In this document: in pieces, positions 1 through 5,459 of the stretch | How the letters are laid out: each line of letters begins with the position of its first letter | How positions within the stretch are numbered: position 1 is the first letter of the stretch | Assembly (NCBI GenBank): GCA_016929795.1 | Contig: JAFGIA010000122.1 | Coordinates: forward strand, 1-7,102 | Length of the DNA stretch: 7,102 bases | Direction of reading: 5' to 3' | DNA from: Anaerolineae bacterium | GTDB taxonomy: Bacteria > Chloroflexota > Anaerolineae > JAAYZQ01 | Made by a program: the position numbers and the translations under genes | Notes under the pieces: generated by a model | Told to the model about the DNA's origin: nothing | The model's database searches: none | Seen by the model: the letters and a program-made list of their open reading frames with translations, nothing else

Positions 1-1
1 A

Positions 2-172
2 TTCATCCTGGGCCGCTTGGACGATGCCGAGACGAGCGTGATACTCTCTCTCGGTGGTCAACTCCGAACGCTGTTCAATAAACCGTGGGAGGTGAAACAA
101 TGCCTATCGCAGAACAAGCGCTGCAAGACCGACCCTGCTACTCCTTCGGCCTGCTGCGCGGGCACCGAGTAG
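2..172 (+). CDS. possible 3' end of an unidentified gene (partial)
   Basis: An open frame enters from the left edge and ends at a TAG at 170-172, giving 56 residues with no start inside the window. Of the three forward frames at the left edge, this one has the most G/C in third codon positions over its first 33 codons and the most protein-like composition (ILGRLDDAETSVILSLGGQLRTLF would be an ordinary amphipathic stretch). The last 24 codons overlap the next gene in another frame and read as Cys/Lys-rich, less protein-like sequence, so the true gene could also end through a frameshift, or the call could be wrong. The family is not recognised. Confidence 0.25.
   Translation, partial: FILGRLDDAETSVILSLGGQLRTLFNKPWEVKQCLSQNKRCKTDPATPSACCAGTE
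87..95 (+). promoter_or_regulatory. ribosome binding site deciding the start at 100
   Basis: GGGAGGTGA lies four bases before the ATG at 100 and is close to a perfect anti-16S complement. It places initiation at 100. The in-frame GTG at 85 sits immediately before this site and partly inside it, so it is unlikely to be the start. Confidence 0.7.
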
Positions 173-423
173 CAGTCCTCTACACGCTCGACGGGCAGGA
201 CATCCTGATCGAGCACGGCGACACGGGCCAACGGCTGGCCGCTCTACTGGCAAACGGGCAGGCGCAGCTCGTGCAGACGGACGACGATGTCTACTGGCGT
301 GTGCCGCACGATCAGGAAACGGATCGTTTGCTCGTCGAGCTCATCGACCTGTTTATCTCCATCCGCTACGCCCATCCGACTCTTGTCCAACTCGAACTCC
401 ATCTCGACGAGGTCGGCACATGA
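100..423 (+). CDS. hypothetical protein, 107 aa, coupled to winged-helix protein
   Basis: The family is not recognised. The protein is small, acidic and soluble-looking, with no signal peptide or membrane segment. Residues 15-45 alternate hydrophobic and charged positions (FGLLRGHRVAVLYTLDGQ), which suggests beta strands. The C-terminal third (from about residue 75) looks like one or two amphipathic helices ending in LHLDEVGT. The start at ATG 100 rather than GTG 85 is chosen because of the GGGAGGTGA just upstream. Its stop overlaps the next start as ATGA (420-423), so the two proteins are probably made by coupled translation from one message and may act together. The next gene looks like a replication or DNA-binding protein, so an accessory role for this one is possible. 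That is inference from position only. Confidence 0.75.
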   Translation: MPIAEQALQDRPCYSFGLLRGHRVAVLYTLDGQDILIEHGDTGQRLAALLANGQAQLVQTDDDVYWRVPHDQETDRLLVELIDLFISIRYAHPTLVQLELHLDEVGT

Positions 424-1172
424 CCGGCTCGCCGTATCCACCTGACTACATCAAGCTGCCCACGGACATTGCCTGCGCCGACGTCGAGGACAATGTCATC
501 GTCACCATGGCGCGCATTCTGGGCATCTGTTGGGACAACAAGTACCGGCGCAGCCGGCCCTACACGCCCGACGAGCTGGCCGAGACTGTCGACCGGCCAC
601 GCACCACGCTCTACCGTCACTTGAACCGGCTCCAAACGCTCGGCTGGCTGCGCGTGGACCATGTCGATCGCCGTCTTGTCTTGCAGCCTCTCGTGCGCAT
701 CACGGAGGGAAAGCTATCGGCGAGCAAAGCCGAGCCGCAGATCAACCACCGGTTGCCGGAACAAAAAACCGGCGACAATGATCATCTTCGCGAGGCGCTG
801 CAAGAGGCGGGGATCATCGGCCGGCCCTTCCACGAACTGTTCGAGATGGGCGTCGATCCGAACGTCGTGCGCGCGTGGCACTGGTGGACCTGGGCACCAG
901 AGCAGGAATGGATGGAGAACCCGGCCGGCTACATCGTCAATCGGCTGAGGGAAGGGGACCCGCCGCCCGACGAGTTCATGCGACTGGCGCGCCTCACGCC
1001 CGACGAGACGGCGCTGCTCCGAAGAGCCTGGGTCGACGGGGAGCAGCTCATGGGCTGGCCGATGCTCGACGAATGCCCGGAACTCCAGCGCATCGCACCG
1101 CTGTGGGCCAGGATCTACAACAGCATGAGGGGGCACCGGCTGCAAGAACAGCGGGCACGCCGCGGCAAATGA
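420..1172 (+). CDS. winged-helix DNA-binding protein, replication-initiator-like
   Basis: A 250-residue soluble protein. Residues about 47-92 form a winged helix-turn-helix: YTPDELAETV is the first helix pair, RPRTTLYRHLNRLQTLGWL is the recognition helix and linker, and VDHVDRRLVL is the wing hairpin. Residues about 100-120 are a polar linker. Residues about 122-182 are helical and contain GVDPNVVRAWHWW, then NPAGYIVNRLREGDPPP. A motif of the form NPAG-(Y/L)-(L/I)-x-x-x-L-R-x-G-x-x-P-P is, from memory, common at the C-terminal side of plasmid and phage replication initiators and DnaD-like proteins. The tail is basic (RGHRLQEQRARRGK). The start overlaps the upstream gene as ATGA, with GAGGT at 409-413 six bases before it. 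The structured non-coding region downstream would suit an origin or binding region, but this is inference. A transcriptional regulator with the same fold is the main alternative. Confidence 0.6.
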   Translation: MTGSPYPPDYIKLPTDIACADVEDNVIVTMARILGICWDNKYRRSRPYTPDELAETVDRPRTTLYRHLNRLQTLGWLRVDHVDRRLVLQPLVRITEGKLSASKAEPQINHRLPEQKTGDNDHLREALQEAGIIGRPFHELFEMGVDPNVVRAWHWWTWAPEQEWMENPAGYIVNRLREGDPPPDEFMRLARLTPDETALLRRAWVDGEQLMGWPMLDECPELQRIAPLWARIYNSMRGHRLQEQRARRGK

Positions 1173-1251
1173 TACGGAATCGAGCGGGTAACTCTGTACG
1201 ACTCGAGTTCGTGCCGCGGTGTTGCCCATCAGCATCTGCACGTTCCACAGC

Positions 1252-1273
1252 TGCGTTCCGTCGGTGGAACGCA
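1252..1273. repeat. perfect inverted repeat, 8-bp stem, 6-nt loop
   Basis: TGCGTTCC at 1252-1259 pairs with GGAACGCA at 1266-1273 around the loop GTCGGT. A second copy of the left arm, CGTTCCAC at 1241-1248, is complementary to GTGGAACG at 1264-1271, so two mutually exclusive 8-bp hairpins are possible from the same right arm. No T-run follows on either strand, so this is not a classical intrinsic terminator for the gene ending at 1172. An operator-like or origin-like dyad, or a factor-independent stop of unusual type, is possible. Confidence 0.6.
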
Positions 1274-1284
1274 AAGAACCGTCT

Positions 1285-1416
1285 GTCCCAGGTGTGGAAT
1301 CGGTCGTTTGTTTTCTCTTGTTTTGTTGTTGTTGTTCTTCACTTTCTTTTTTCACTGGGGATGCAGAACAACAACAAACAAAACATTGCATCTCGGTTCC
1401 GTGCCACAGGTGGGAC
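1285..1416. repeat. long compound inverted repeat / ~132-nt hairpin
   Basis: The inner stem is 19 bp: bases 1319-1337 (TG, TTTT, then GTT triplets ending in C) pair with 1366-1385, with one bulged A at 1378 and a 28-nt loop. The outer stem pairs GTCCCA (1285-1290) with TGGGAC (1411-1416), then after a GG/GG mismatch pairs TGTGG (1293-1297) with CCACA (1404-1408). In RNA, AATCG (1298-1302) could also pair with CGGTT (1394-1398) using one G-U pair. The total is about 35 pairs. The loop carries TTCACT twice (1338-1343 and 1351-1356). The structure could act as DNA (cruciform, single-strand origin) or as RNA. No downstream T-run marks it as a terminator. Confidence 0.6.
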
Positions 1417-1438
1417 GTGGCCGGAGCGGGAAAACGAG

Positions 1439-1445
1439 AAGGGAG
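1439..1445 (+). promoter_or_regulatory. ribosome binding site for the LuxR-like fragment
   Basis: AAGGGAG lies six bases before the ATG at 1452. Its presence supports the view that the short open frame after it was a real gene start before the truncation. Confidence 0.55.
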
Positions 1446-1451
1446 TGACCT

Positions 1452-1610
1452 ATGCAGCCATCGATAGCCAGAACTCACGACGAGGTATGCCTGTCGTGCC
1501 GCGAGCGCGAGATTCTATCGCTCGTCGCAGAGGGAGCAGATAGAAAGGCATCCTGCGTCGCATCAGCCGCCGCGTCTGGATTGTTAAGGATACGGTACGC
1601 GACGTTGTAG
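1452..1610 (+). pseudogene. truncated LuxR/GerE-type HTH regulator
   Basis: A 52-codon frame starts at ATG 1452 behind AAGGGAG. Residues 14-32, LSCREREILSLVAEGADRK, match the beginning of the LuxR/GerE DNA-binding domain, whose family pattern is L-[ST]-x-REREVL-x-LVAEG followed by [SN]-[NR]-[KR]-E-I-A. In an intact domain the next residues would be an EIA-x-x-L helix, a turn and the S-x-x-TVK(N/T)H recognition helix. Instead the frame reads ASCVASAAASGLL, which is the antisense of the sigma factor fragment, and stops at 1608-1610. The genuine part therefore ends at about 1547. With only about 13 residues before the domain, the intact gene could have been a small stand-alone HTH protein. It cannot bind DNA as it stands, since the recognition helix is missing. 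Confidence 0.65.
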
Positions 1611-1696
1611 GCCATGCTTTGGTAGAGAAGGACGAGTTGGTTGAACGCGCAGGCGCTCCCCTCGCGTGCCGATTCGACCAGTGCTTTTTCATCCAT
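1475..1696 (-). pseudogene. truncated ECF (sigma-70 family) RNA polymerase sigma factor
   Basis: The frame starts at ATG 1696 and gives 73 residues. Residues 1-54 match region 2 of extracytoplasmic-function sigma factors: E-x-A-REGS-x-x-AFNQLVLLYQ, then MAYNVAYRILNNPDAAADATQDAFLSA, which covers helices 2.1-2.2 and the start of 2.3. After A54 (base 1535) an aromatic residue and the RALHxFRGGSFKAWL-like segment would be expected. Instead PSATSDRISRSRHDRH follows, which is the antisense of the LuxR-like fragment. Intact proteins of this type are roughly 180-210 residues, so the promoter -10 recognition helix, region 3 and region 4 are lost. It lies 89 bp downstream of the PA14 gene on the same strand and has only a weak GAGTGG-type ribosome binding site. 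An intact copy would plausibly have regulated this cluster; this one should be inactive. Confidence 0.8.
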
Positions 1697-1721
1697 GATT
1701 CCACTCTGTCCAGGTTGGATA

Positions 1722-1768
1722 GGTCACACTTTGCTCCATCCCGGCGGGACGTGCCAATTCAGTGTGCC
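1722..1768. repeat. weak inverted repeat downstream of the PA14 gene
   Basis: GGTCACACT at 1722-1730 pairs with AGTGTGCC at 1761-1768 (8 bp with one bulged T), enclosing a 30-nt loop that contains the small dyad CCCGGCGGG at 1740-1748. It sits just past the stop of the PA14 gene (1786) when read on the - strand. It could help end transcription, but there is no T-run and the loop is long, so this is a weak call. Confidence 0.25.
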
Positions 1769-1785
1769 AGATCTCCGACAGTGGA

Positions 1786-3090
1786 TCAACGAGCCTCCCA
1801 CCGTGCCGCATCGAAGGCGATCTTTTGAGAGAGGTACGGTTCAAAGGTCACGTCAGCCAGTGAGAGATAGTCTCGACGCGTACCCTGGAACAGGTAGGTG
1901 CCGAGTGAGACCCAATCACCGCGGTGTGCCGATTGGTCCACCACGCGCAGGGTCAGGCCATCACAGTGCGAGATCCAGTATCGCGCCTGCGAAGTTGTGG
2001 CGTTGTGCGCGGGCACGTAGACAAACACCTCGTAGCGGCCAGACGACAGCGCGGGGTACCAGCGCGCCCAGTTGTAGTTGGAGCGAACCCGGTCGTTGGT
2101 CCACGTCCACAGCAGGTCGCCGCGATGTCTTTCCGAAACTGCGTGCCAGGTGTCAGCGGCGCCCCCTGTACTGAACTCCTGATCGCCATCGTCGACCGTG
2201 ACGTCGCCCGGTGACGTGTTGTCCACCCGCGCCGACTGCAGCCGGGCAACGGCTACGCCGGTGTGCTCGTAGGTTTCCATGTGGATCTCCACTTGGCCCG
2301 GTACATACACCGTCGCCGAGTGCGACTGCGCCCATTGGTCCCACCAGCAGTCGATCACCACCTGCCCGCCGACCCACAAGCGCACGCCGTCGTCTGCCGT
2401 TGTGGTGAAGCGGTAGGTGCCCGGTGCCAGGTCGACGGTGCGCGTCCACGATGCGGAAAAGTTGTCACGTGGAATGCCAGGATCGGGCGAGCCGTAGCCC
2501 CAGTCAAAGTCGATCGACTCGTCGGTGCGGGTGAGGACGGGGGCGCCGCCCAGCCAGCGGTTGTCAAAGTACTCGGCCTGCCAGCCGGCGGGGGACGCGT
2601 CTACGGACGACCACGACACTTTGGCCACAGCGACGCCCGTGTTTTCGTAATAGGTGACAATCACCTCGTGATCGCCCTCCGCCAGTGCCGTCTCGCCGGT
2701 GAACGTCCGCACGGGATGATCGAACCACTCGTCAATCACCGGCTGGCCGTCCACATAGAGCCGCAGGCCGTCGTCGCTGGTTGCCGTGAAGCGGTAGGTG
2801 CCGGCTGCAAAGTAAGCCGTGCACTGCCAGCGTACAGAGAAATGGTCGGCGACCATGCCCGGCGCGGGCGCTCCGTAACCCCAATCAAAGTCGATCTGTG
2901 GGTCCTCGCGCCTCACCACAGGCGCGGCCTGGTAACCGCGCGTATCGTCAAAGTAGGTGGCCTGCCACGATGCGCAAGCAGAAGGAGCAGCTTGCGCGAG
3001 AGACACCTGACTGTCCTGTGCTCCGAATGATATCAAGGGGATCATGATGACAAACAGGGCGCTTGGAAGGAAACGAGTCGGCGTTTGCAT
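1786..3090 (-). CDS. secreted protein with two PA14 domains and a golvesin C-terminal-like domain
   Basis: A 434-residue protein. Residues 1-36 are a Sec signal peptide: basic start, hydrophobic core ALFVIMIPLI, and a probable AQA cleavage site near 34. Residues about 42-161 and 170-289 are two PA14 domains. They share WQAxYFD, APV-x-x-R, IDFDWGYGxPxPG, the AGTYRFT/PGTYRFT strand, and DDGxRLxVxGQxVID followed by a Trp-rich loop. PA14 domains generally bind carbohydrate, often with calcium, and act outside the cell. Residues about 297-433 (VTVDDGDQEFSTGG...W, GRYEVFVYVP, TTSQARYWI, VDQ...GDWVSLGTYLF, FDAARW) match the golvesin C-terminal-like beta domain found in secreted glycan-active proteins. 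No catalytic domain is seen, so a surface or matrix carbohydrate-binding role is the best guess. The start at 3090 is chosen for GGAGGTG just upstream; the longer frame from 3183 would overlap the WD40 gene and lose the signal peptide position. Confidence 0.85.
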   Translation of the reverse strand: MQTPTRFLPSALFVIMIPLISFGAQDSQVSLAQAAPSACASWQATYFDDTRGYQAAPVVRREDPQIDFDWGYGAPAPGMVADHFSVRWQCTAYFAAGTYRFTATSDDGLRLYVDGQPVIDEWFDHPVRTFTGETALAEGDHEVIVTYYENTGVAVAKVSWSSVDASPAGWQAEYFDNRWLGGAPVLTRTDESIDFDWGYGSPDPGIPRDNFSASWTRTVDLAPGTYRFTTTADDGVRLWVGGQVVIDCWWDQWAQSHSATVYVPGQVEIHMETYEHTGVAVARLQSARVDNTSPGDVTVDDGDQEFSTGGAADTWHAVSERHRGDLLWTWTNDRVRSNYNWARWYPALSSGRYEVFVYVPAHNATTSQARYWISHCDGLTLRVVDQSAHRGDWVSLGTYLFQGTRRDYLSLADVTFEPYLSQKIAFDAARWEAR

Positions 3091-3094
3091 GGTG

Positions 3095-3102
3095 CACCTC
3101 CA
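3095..3102 (-). promoter_or_regulatory. ribosome binding site fixing the PA14 gene start
   Basis: On the - strand TGGAGGTG lies four bases before the ATG at 3090. It selects this start over upstream in-frame ATGs (for example at 3183 and 3165), which would put 25-31 charged residues before the signal peptide. Confidence 0.65.
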
Positions 3103-3164
3103 GGTGACAAGTAGATTCCGCCTTGCCGGCTTTTCGCGAACTGCGACAGTACGGTCCATGAACA

Positions 3165-5183
3165 TCACTCTCCCGGCCCCCACAACCGCACAGTCCCATC
3201 CTGCGATGCGGACACGAACCGCTGCCCATCAGGCAGGAATGAGACGCTGTTCACCGTGCTCCTGTGGCCGTCCAGCGTGTACAGCCGGTCGCCGCCGGCC
3301 ACGCGCCACACTTCGATCTCGGAGCCTGCGCCGGCGGCGAGCAGCGAGCCGTCGGGCGTGTACACAACCGCTCCCTCGCCTGGCGCCCCGAGGTCGAGCA
3401 CGTGCAGGAATTCGGCGTTGGGCAGGCGCCACAGGCGCACCTGGCCTTGCCTGGCGAGGGCGACCGTGGAGCCATCGGGCGCAAAGACGATCTGGCCCGG
3501 ATAGCCGTCGTCCTCTGTCACCAGTGCGTGCGCCAGCGTCCAATCCGTCGTGCGCCACAGCCAGACGCGACCGTTCCAGAGGGCTGCGAGCAGACTGCCA
3601 TCGGGTGAGAAAGCGACGCGCTCGATCCAACCTGCATCGGGGGGCGCGAGGACGTGCACGAGCGCGCCGTCCTCTGCGTGCCACACACGCACCTCACCCA
3701 TAGAGCTCGATGCGAGCGACTGGCCATCGGGTGCAAAGGCGACGCTCTGCACCTGCTTTTCGTGTGCCTCGATCGTGCTCGCCAGTTCGCCACTCGCCAG
3801 GTCGACGAGCCGCACGCGGCCGTCCCAGCCACCCGCTGCCAGCAACGCGCCGTCGGGTGCGTATGCAACGCTCAGCGCGGGGCCGGCTGCCGGCAGTTGC
3901 TGCCAATCAGCATCGTCGACGTGCCACACATACACGCTCGCCGCGGTCGAACCCCACATATCGAGCAGGTCGACGACTGCGGCGACGGCACTACCGGCCG
4001 GCGAAGCGACGACGCTGCGCACCGGAGGCAGGAACCCGGCTACCGCGCGCAGCACCTCGCCGTCGGACACGCGCACGAACGACAGTGCTCTTTGCGCACA
4101 CGCCAGCACCTCGCCATCAGGCGAAAAGGCGAGTGCGCGAACAGGTTCATCCGGTTCAGCATCAAGCGTTGCCGGTGGGCCGTTGCCGGTGACCTGCCAC
4201 AGCCGGATGCCGTTCGCAGTGGCGGCTGCGACGCAGGTTCCATCCGGGGAGATCGCGACCTGGCCGAGTTCGTCAGAGTTGATCGGGATCGATTTCAGAA
4301 AGGACCAATCGGACGTGCGCCACAGGCGCACCTCGCCCATTCCGCTCACGGCCATCACGTCGCCATCGGTTGAGAACGCGATGTCGGCCGGCCACACTTC
4401 GACGGCGCCCAGCGATTCACCGCCAGGTACGGCCCACAGGTGGATGCCGGACATGGCGTACCACGAAACGAGGGTACCATCAGGGGCAAAGGCCAGGGCC
4501 GCCGCACCGGCATCCCAGCGGTCCACCACCTCTCCATCGGCCACGCGCCAGAGGACTATGTCGCCGGTATACACCTCTTCGCCGGGCGCAAAGACGACGG
4601 CCGCGACGAGGCGCGAGTCAGGGGAAAAGGAAGGCGACGCAGGCCTGCCTTCCCCCACGTCGAGTACACGCACCACGTCGCCGTTACGCATGTCCAGGAG
4701 CTGCACCTGCCGCCCCTCAACCCATGCCACCAGGCTCCAATCAGGCGCGAACGCCGCGGAATCGTACGCGGAAGGCGCCTCGAACCGGCGCAAGAGATCG
4801 AGTGTGTCGGGCTGGTAAAAGTAGACGCCGAGCGAGGCGACCACGGCTGCCTCGCGCCCATCCGGCGCATAGACGAGGTCGCGCACGGTCCCCTTGCCCC
4901 GGCGCTCAAGCTCGACGAGGGAATCGAGTGCGAAGGCATCCCCCGTGCCTTTCGCGCCTTCAGACGGCGTCACGGTTGGCTCGCCAGGACCCGCCGTGCC
5001 GGCAGCCACCGTGGCTACCTCTGGCGACAACGCGCCTGCCCGCCGAGGCTCAGGCTCGAGCGATGCATCCGCTCGCCCTACGAACATCCAGACCACAGCC
5101 AACGTGAGCATCAAGGCCGCAGCCAATGCCAGGGCTCCGAACAGCAACGCCAACCCTGTGTGTGTCTTGCTTTCTTCTGGCAT
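3165..5183 (-). CDS. membrane-anchored WD40 beta-propeller protein (14 repeats)
   Basis: A 672-residue protein. Residues 1-10 are short and polar, and 11-36 are one hydrophobic transmembrane helix (LALLFGALAL...MFVG). Residues 41-85 are a Pro/Ala/Gly/Thr-rich linker that probably crosses the wall or envelope. From about residue 97 to the end I count 14 WD40-like repeats, each marked by an (A/S)F-(A/S)-PDG-type turn and most by a closing VRLW-type strand. The last repeat ends at VRLWGPGE, right at the C-terminus. Fourteen fits two seven-bladed propellers. The eighth repeat is degenerate (ASPAGS) with a small insertion around VVDLLDMWGSTAAS. WD40 propellers are protein-interaction scaffolds; no kinase, caspase or other effector domain is fused here. 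The start has GGGGAGGG at 5190-5197. The gene lies 18 bp after the 74-residue gene and 74 bp before the PA14 gene, consistent with an operon. The partner is unknown. Confidence 0.88.
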   Translation of the reverse strand: MPEESKTHTGLALLFGALALAAALMLTLAVVWMFVGRADASLEPEPRRAGALSPEVATVAAGTAGPGEPTVTPSEGAKGTGDAFALDSLVELERRGKGTVRDLVYAPDGREAAVVASLGVYFYQPDTLDLLRRFEAPSAYDSAAFAPDWSLVAWVEGRQVQLLDMRNGDVVRVLDVGEGRPASPSFSPDSRLVAAVVFAPGEEVYTGDIVLWRVADGEVVDRWDAGAAALAFAPDGTLVSWYAMSGIHLWAVPGGESLGAVEVWPADIAFSTDGDVMAVSGMGEVRLWRTSDWSFLKSIPINSDELGQVAISPDGTCVAAATANGIRLWQVTGNGPPATLDAEPDEPVRALAFSPDGEVLACAQRALSFVRVSDGEVLRAVAGFLPPVRSVVASPAGSAVAAVVDLLDMWGSTAASVYVWHVDDADWQQLPAAGPALSVAYAPDGALLAAGGWDGRVRLVDLASGELASTIEAHEKQVQSVAFAPDGQSLASSSMGEVRVWHAEDGALVHVLAPPDAGWIERVAFSPDGSLLAALWNGRVWLWRTTDWTLAHALVTEDDGYPGQIVFAPDGSTVALARQGQVRLWRLPNAEFLHVLDLGAPGEGAVVYTPDGSLLAAGAGSEIEVWRVAGGDRLYTLDGHRSTVNSVSFLPDGQRFVSASQDGTVRLWGPGE

Positions 5184-5189
5184 CTCGTT

Positions 5190-5197
5190 CCCTCCCC
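5190..5197 (-). promoter_or_regulatory. ribosome binding site of the WD40 gene
   Basis: GGGGAGGG on the - strand lies six bases before the ATG at 5183, within the 18-bp gap after the preceding gene's stop. This fits translation from a shared message. Confidence 0.55.
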
Positions 5198-5201
5198 ATT
5201 T

Positions 5202-5426
5202 TCACTTTTTCTCGACGCACAATAGGGGCAATCCCAGGTCCCGGATCTTTATCAGGAGGCCGTGCAGGGCTGCCTGGTCGCGGACCACGCCGGCTAGTGC
5301 CGTCTCTCCGCTCTCCATGGGCGTGATCTCCATCCCATCGAGCCACTCTGACCAGCCCTCGTCGAGAATGCCTCTCACCCTGATCTCATACATCGCAGCC
5401 TCATCGCACCCGGCGGCGTTCTTCAT
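5202..5426 (-). CDS. small conserved-looking protein of unknown function (74 aa)
   Basis: No named family is assigned. The pattern MYEIRVRGILDEGWSEWLDG, then ME-I, then TALAGVVRDQAALHGLLIKIRDLGLPLL resembles, from memory, short hypothetical proteins found repeatedly in Chloroflexota and Actinomycetota. That recall is unchecked. The predicted fold is a short beta-alpha-beta: a strand (residues 12-19), an acidic Trp-containing loop (20-30), a strand (42-48), a helix (49-63) and a last strand (LGLPLLCV). There is no signal peptide or membrane segment, so it is probably cytoplasmic. The start at 5426 is chosen because GGGGGAGGGGAG lies just before it. An alternative start at 5393 (MYEIRVRG) matches the conserved part better but lacks such a site. 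It is 33 bp after the lipoprotein gene and 18 bp before the WD40 gene. Confidence 0.75.
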   Translation of the reverse strand: MKNAAGCDEAAMYEIRVRGILDEGWSEWLDGMEITPMESGETALAGVVRDQAALHGLLIKIRDLGLPLLCVEKK

Positions 5427-5459
5427 TGGTCTCCCCTCCCCCTGTTCGCCGGCGAACGG

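Larger units (their letters stand above)
1173..1451. other. structured non-coding region between winged-helix gene and LuxR fragment
   Basis: No convincing gene lies here. Open frames crossing it give low-complexity Cys/Ser/Phe or Gln-rich translations. The region holds several GTTCC/GGAAC motifs (about 1242-1246, 1255-1259, 1266-1270 and 1396-1400), a perfect 8-bp hairpin at 1252-1273, and a long compound hairpin at 1285-1416. Bases about 1305-1356 are strongly T-rich on the + strand, and 1366-1385 is almost only A and C. Both contrast with the GC-rich surroundings. T-rich unwinding sequence, dyads and repeats next to an initiator-like gene could be a replication origin. A structured RNA or an element end are alternatives. 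I see no clear sigma-70-type promoter. Confidence 0.5.

Noticed and set aside
1320..1384. Intrinsic terminator for the winged-helix gene or for the - strand genes
   Set aside because: The stem is AT-rich rather than GC-rich, the loop is 28 nt, and no T-run follows the right arm in either direction.
1285..1416. Retron-like non-coding RNA
   Set aside because: The stem-loop is long enough to raise the idea, but no reverse transcriptase gene is present in the window and the adjacent genes are regulators or initiator-like.
1219..1467. 82-codon + strand frame with CCCC and QQQ runs
   Set aside because: The composition follows from reading the GTT/AAC hairpin arms. There is no ribosome binding site and no recognisable domain.
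714..1478. 254-codon open frame on the - strand covering the winged-helix gene and the hairpin region
   Set aside because: It is antisense to a well-supported gene over most of its length. The rest translates the GTT/AAC hairpin into low-complexity Gln and Ser/Cys runs. No domain is recognisable.
2263..3030. 255-codon + strand frame across the PA14 region
   Set aside because: It is antisense to the tandem PA14 domains; the repeated sequence in it is the mirror of the duplicated domain.
3091..3183. Longer start for the PA14 protein (31 extra residues)
   Set aside because: It would overlap the end of the WD40 gene and place charged residues before the signal peptide. The ATG at 3090 has a strong GGAGGTG site.
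3550..4818. 422-codon open frame on the + strand
   Set aside because: It is the antisense of the WD40 gene. Its Ser/Thr/Ala/Pro-rich repeats (PSG, TSP) are the reverse image of the repeated PDG and VRLW codons in GC-rich DNA.
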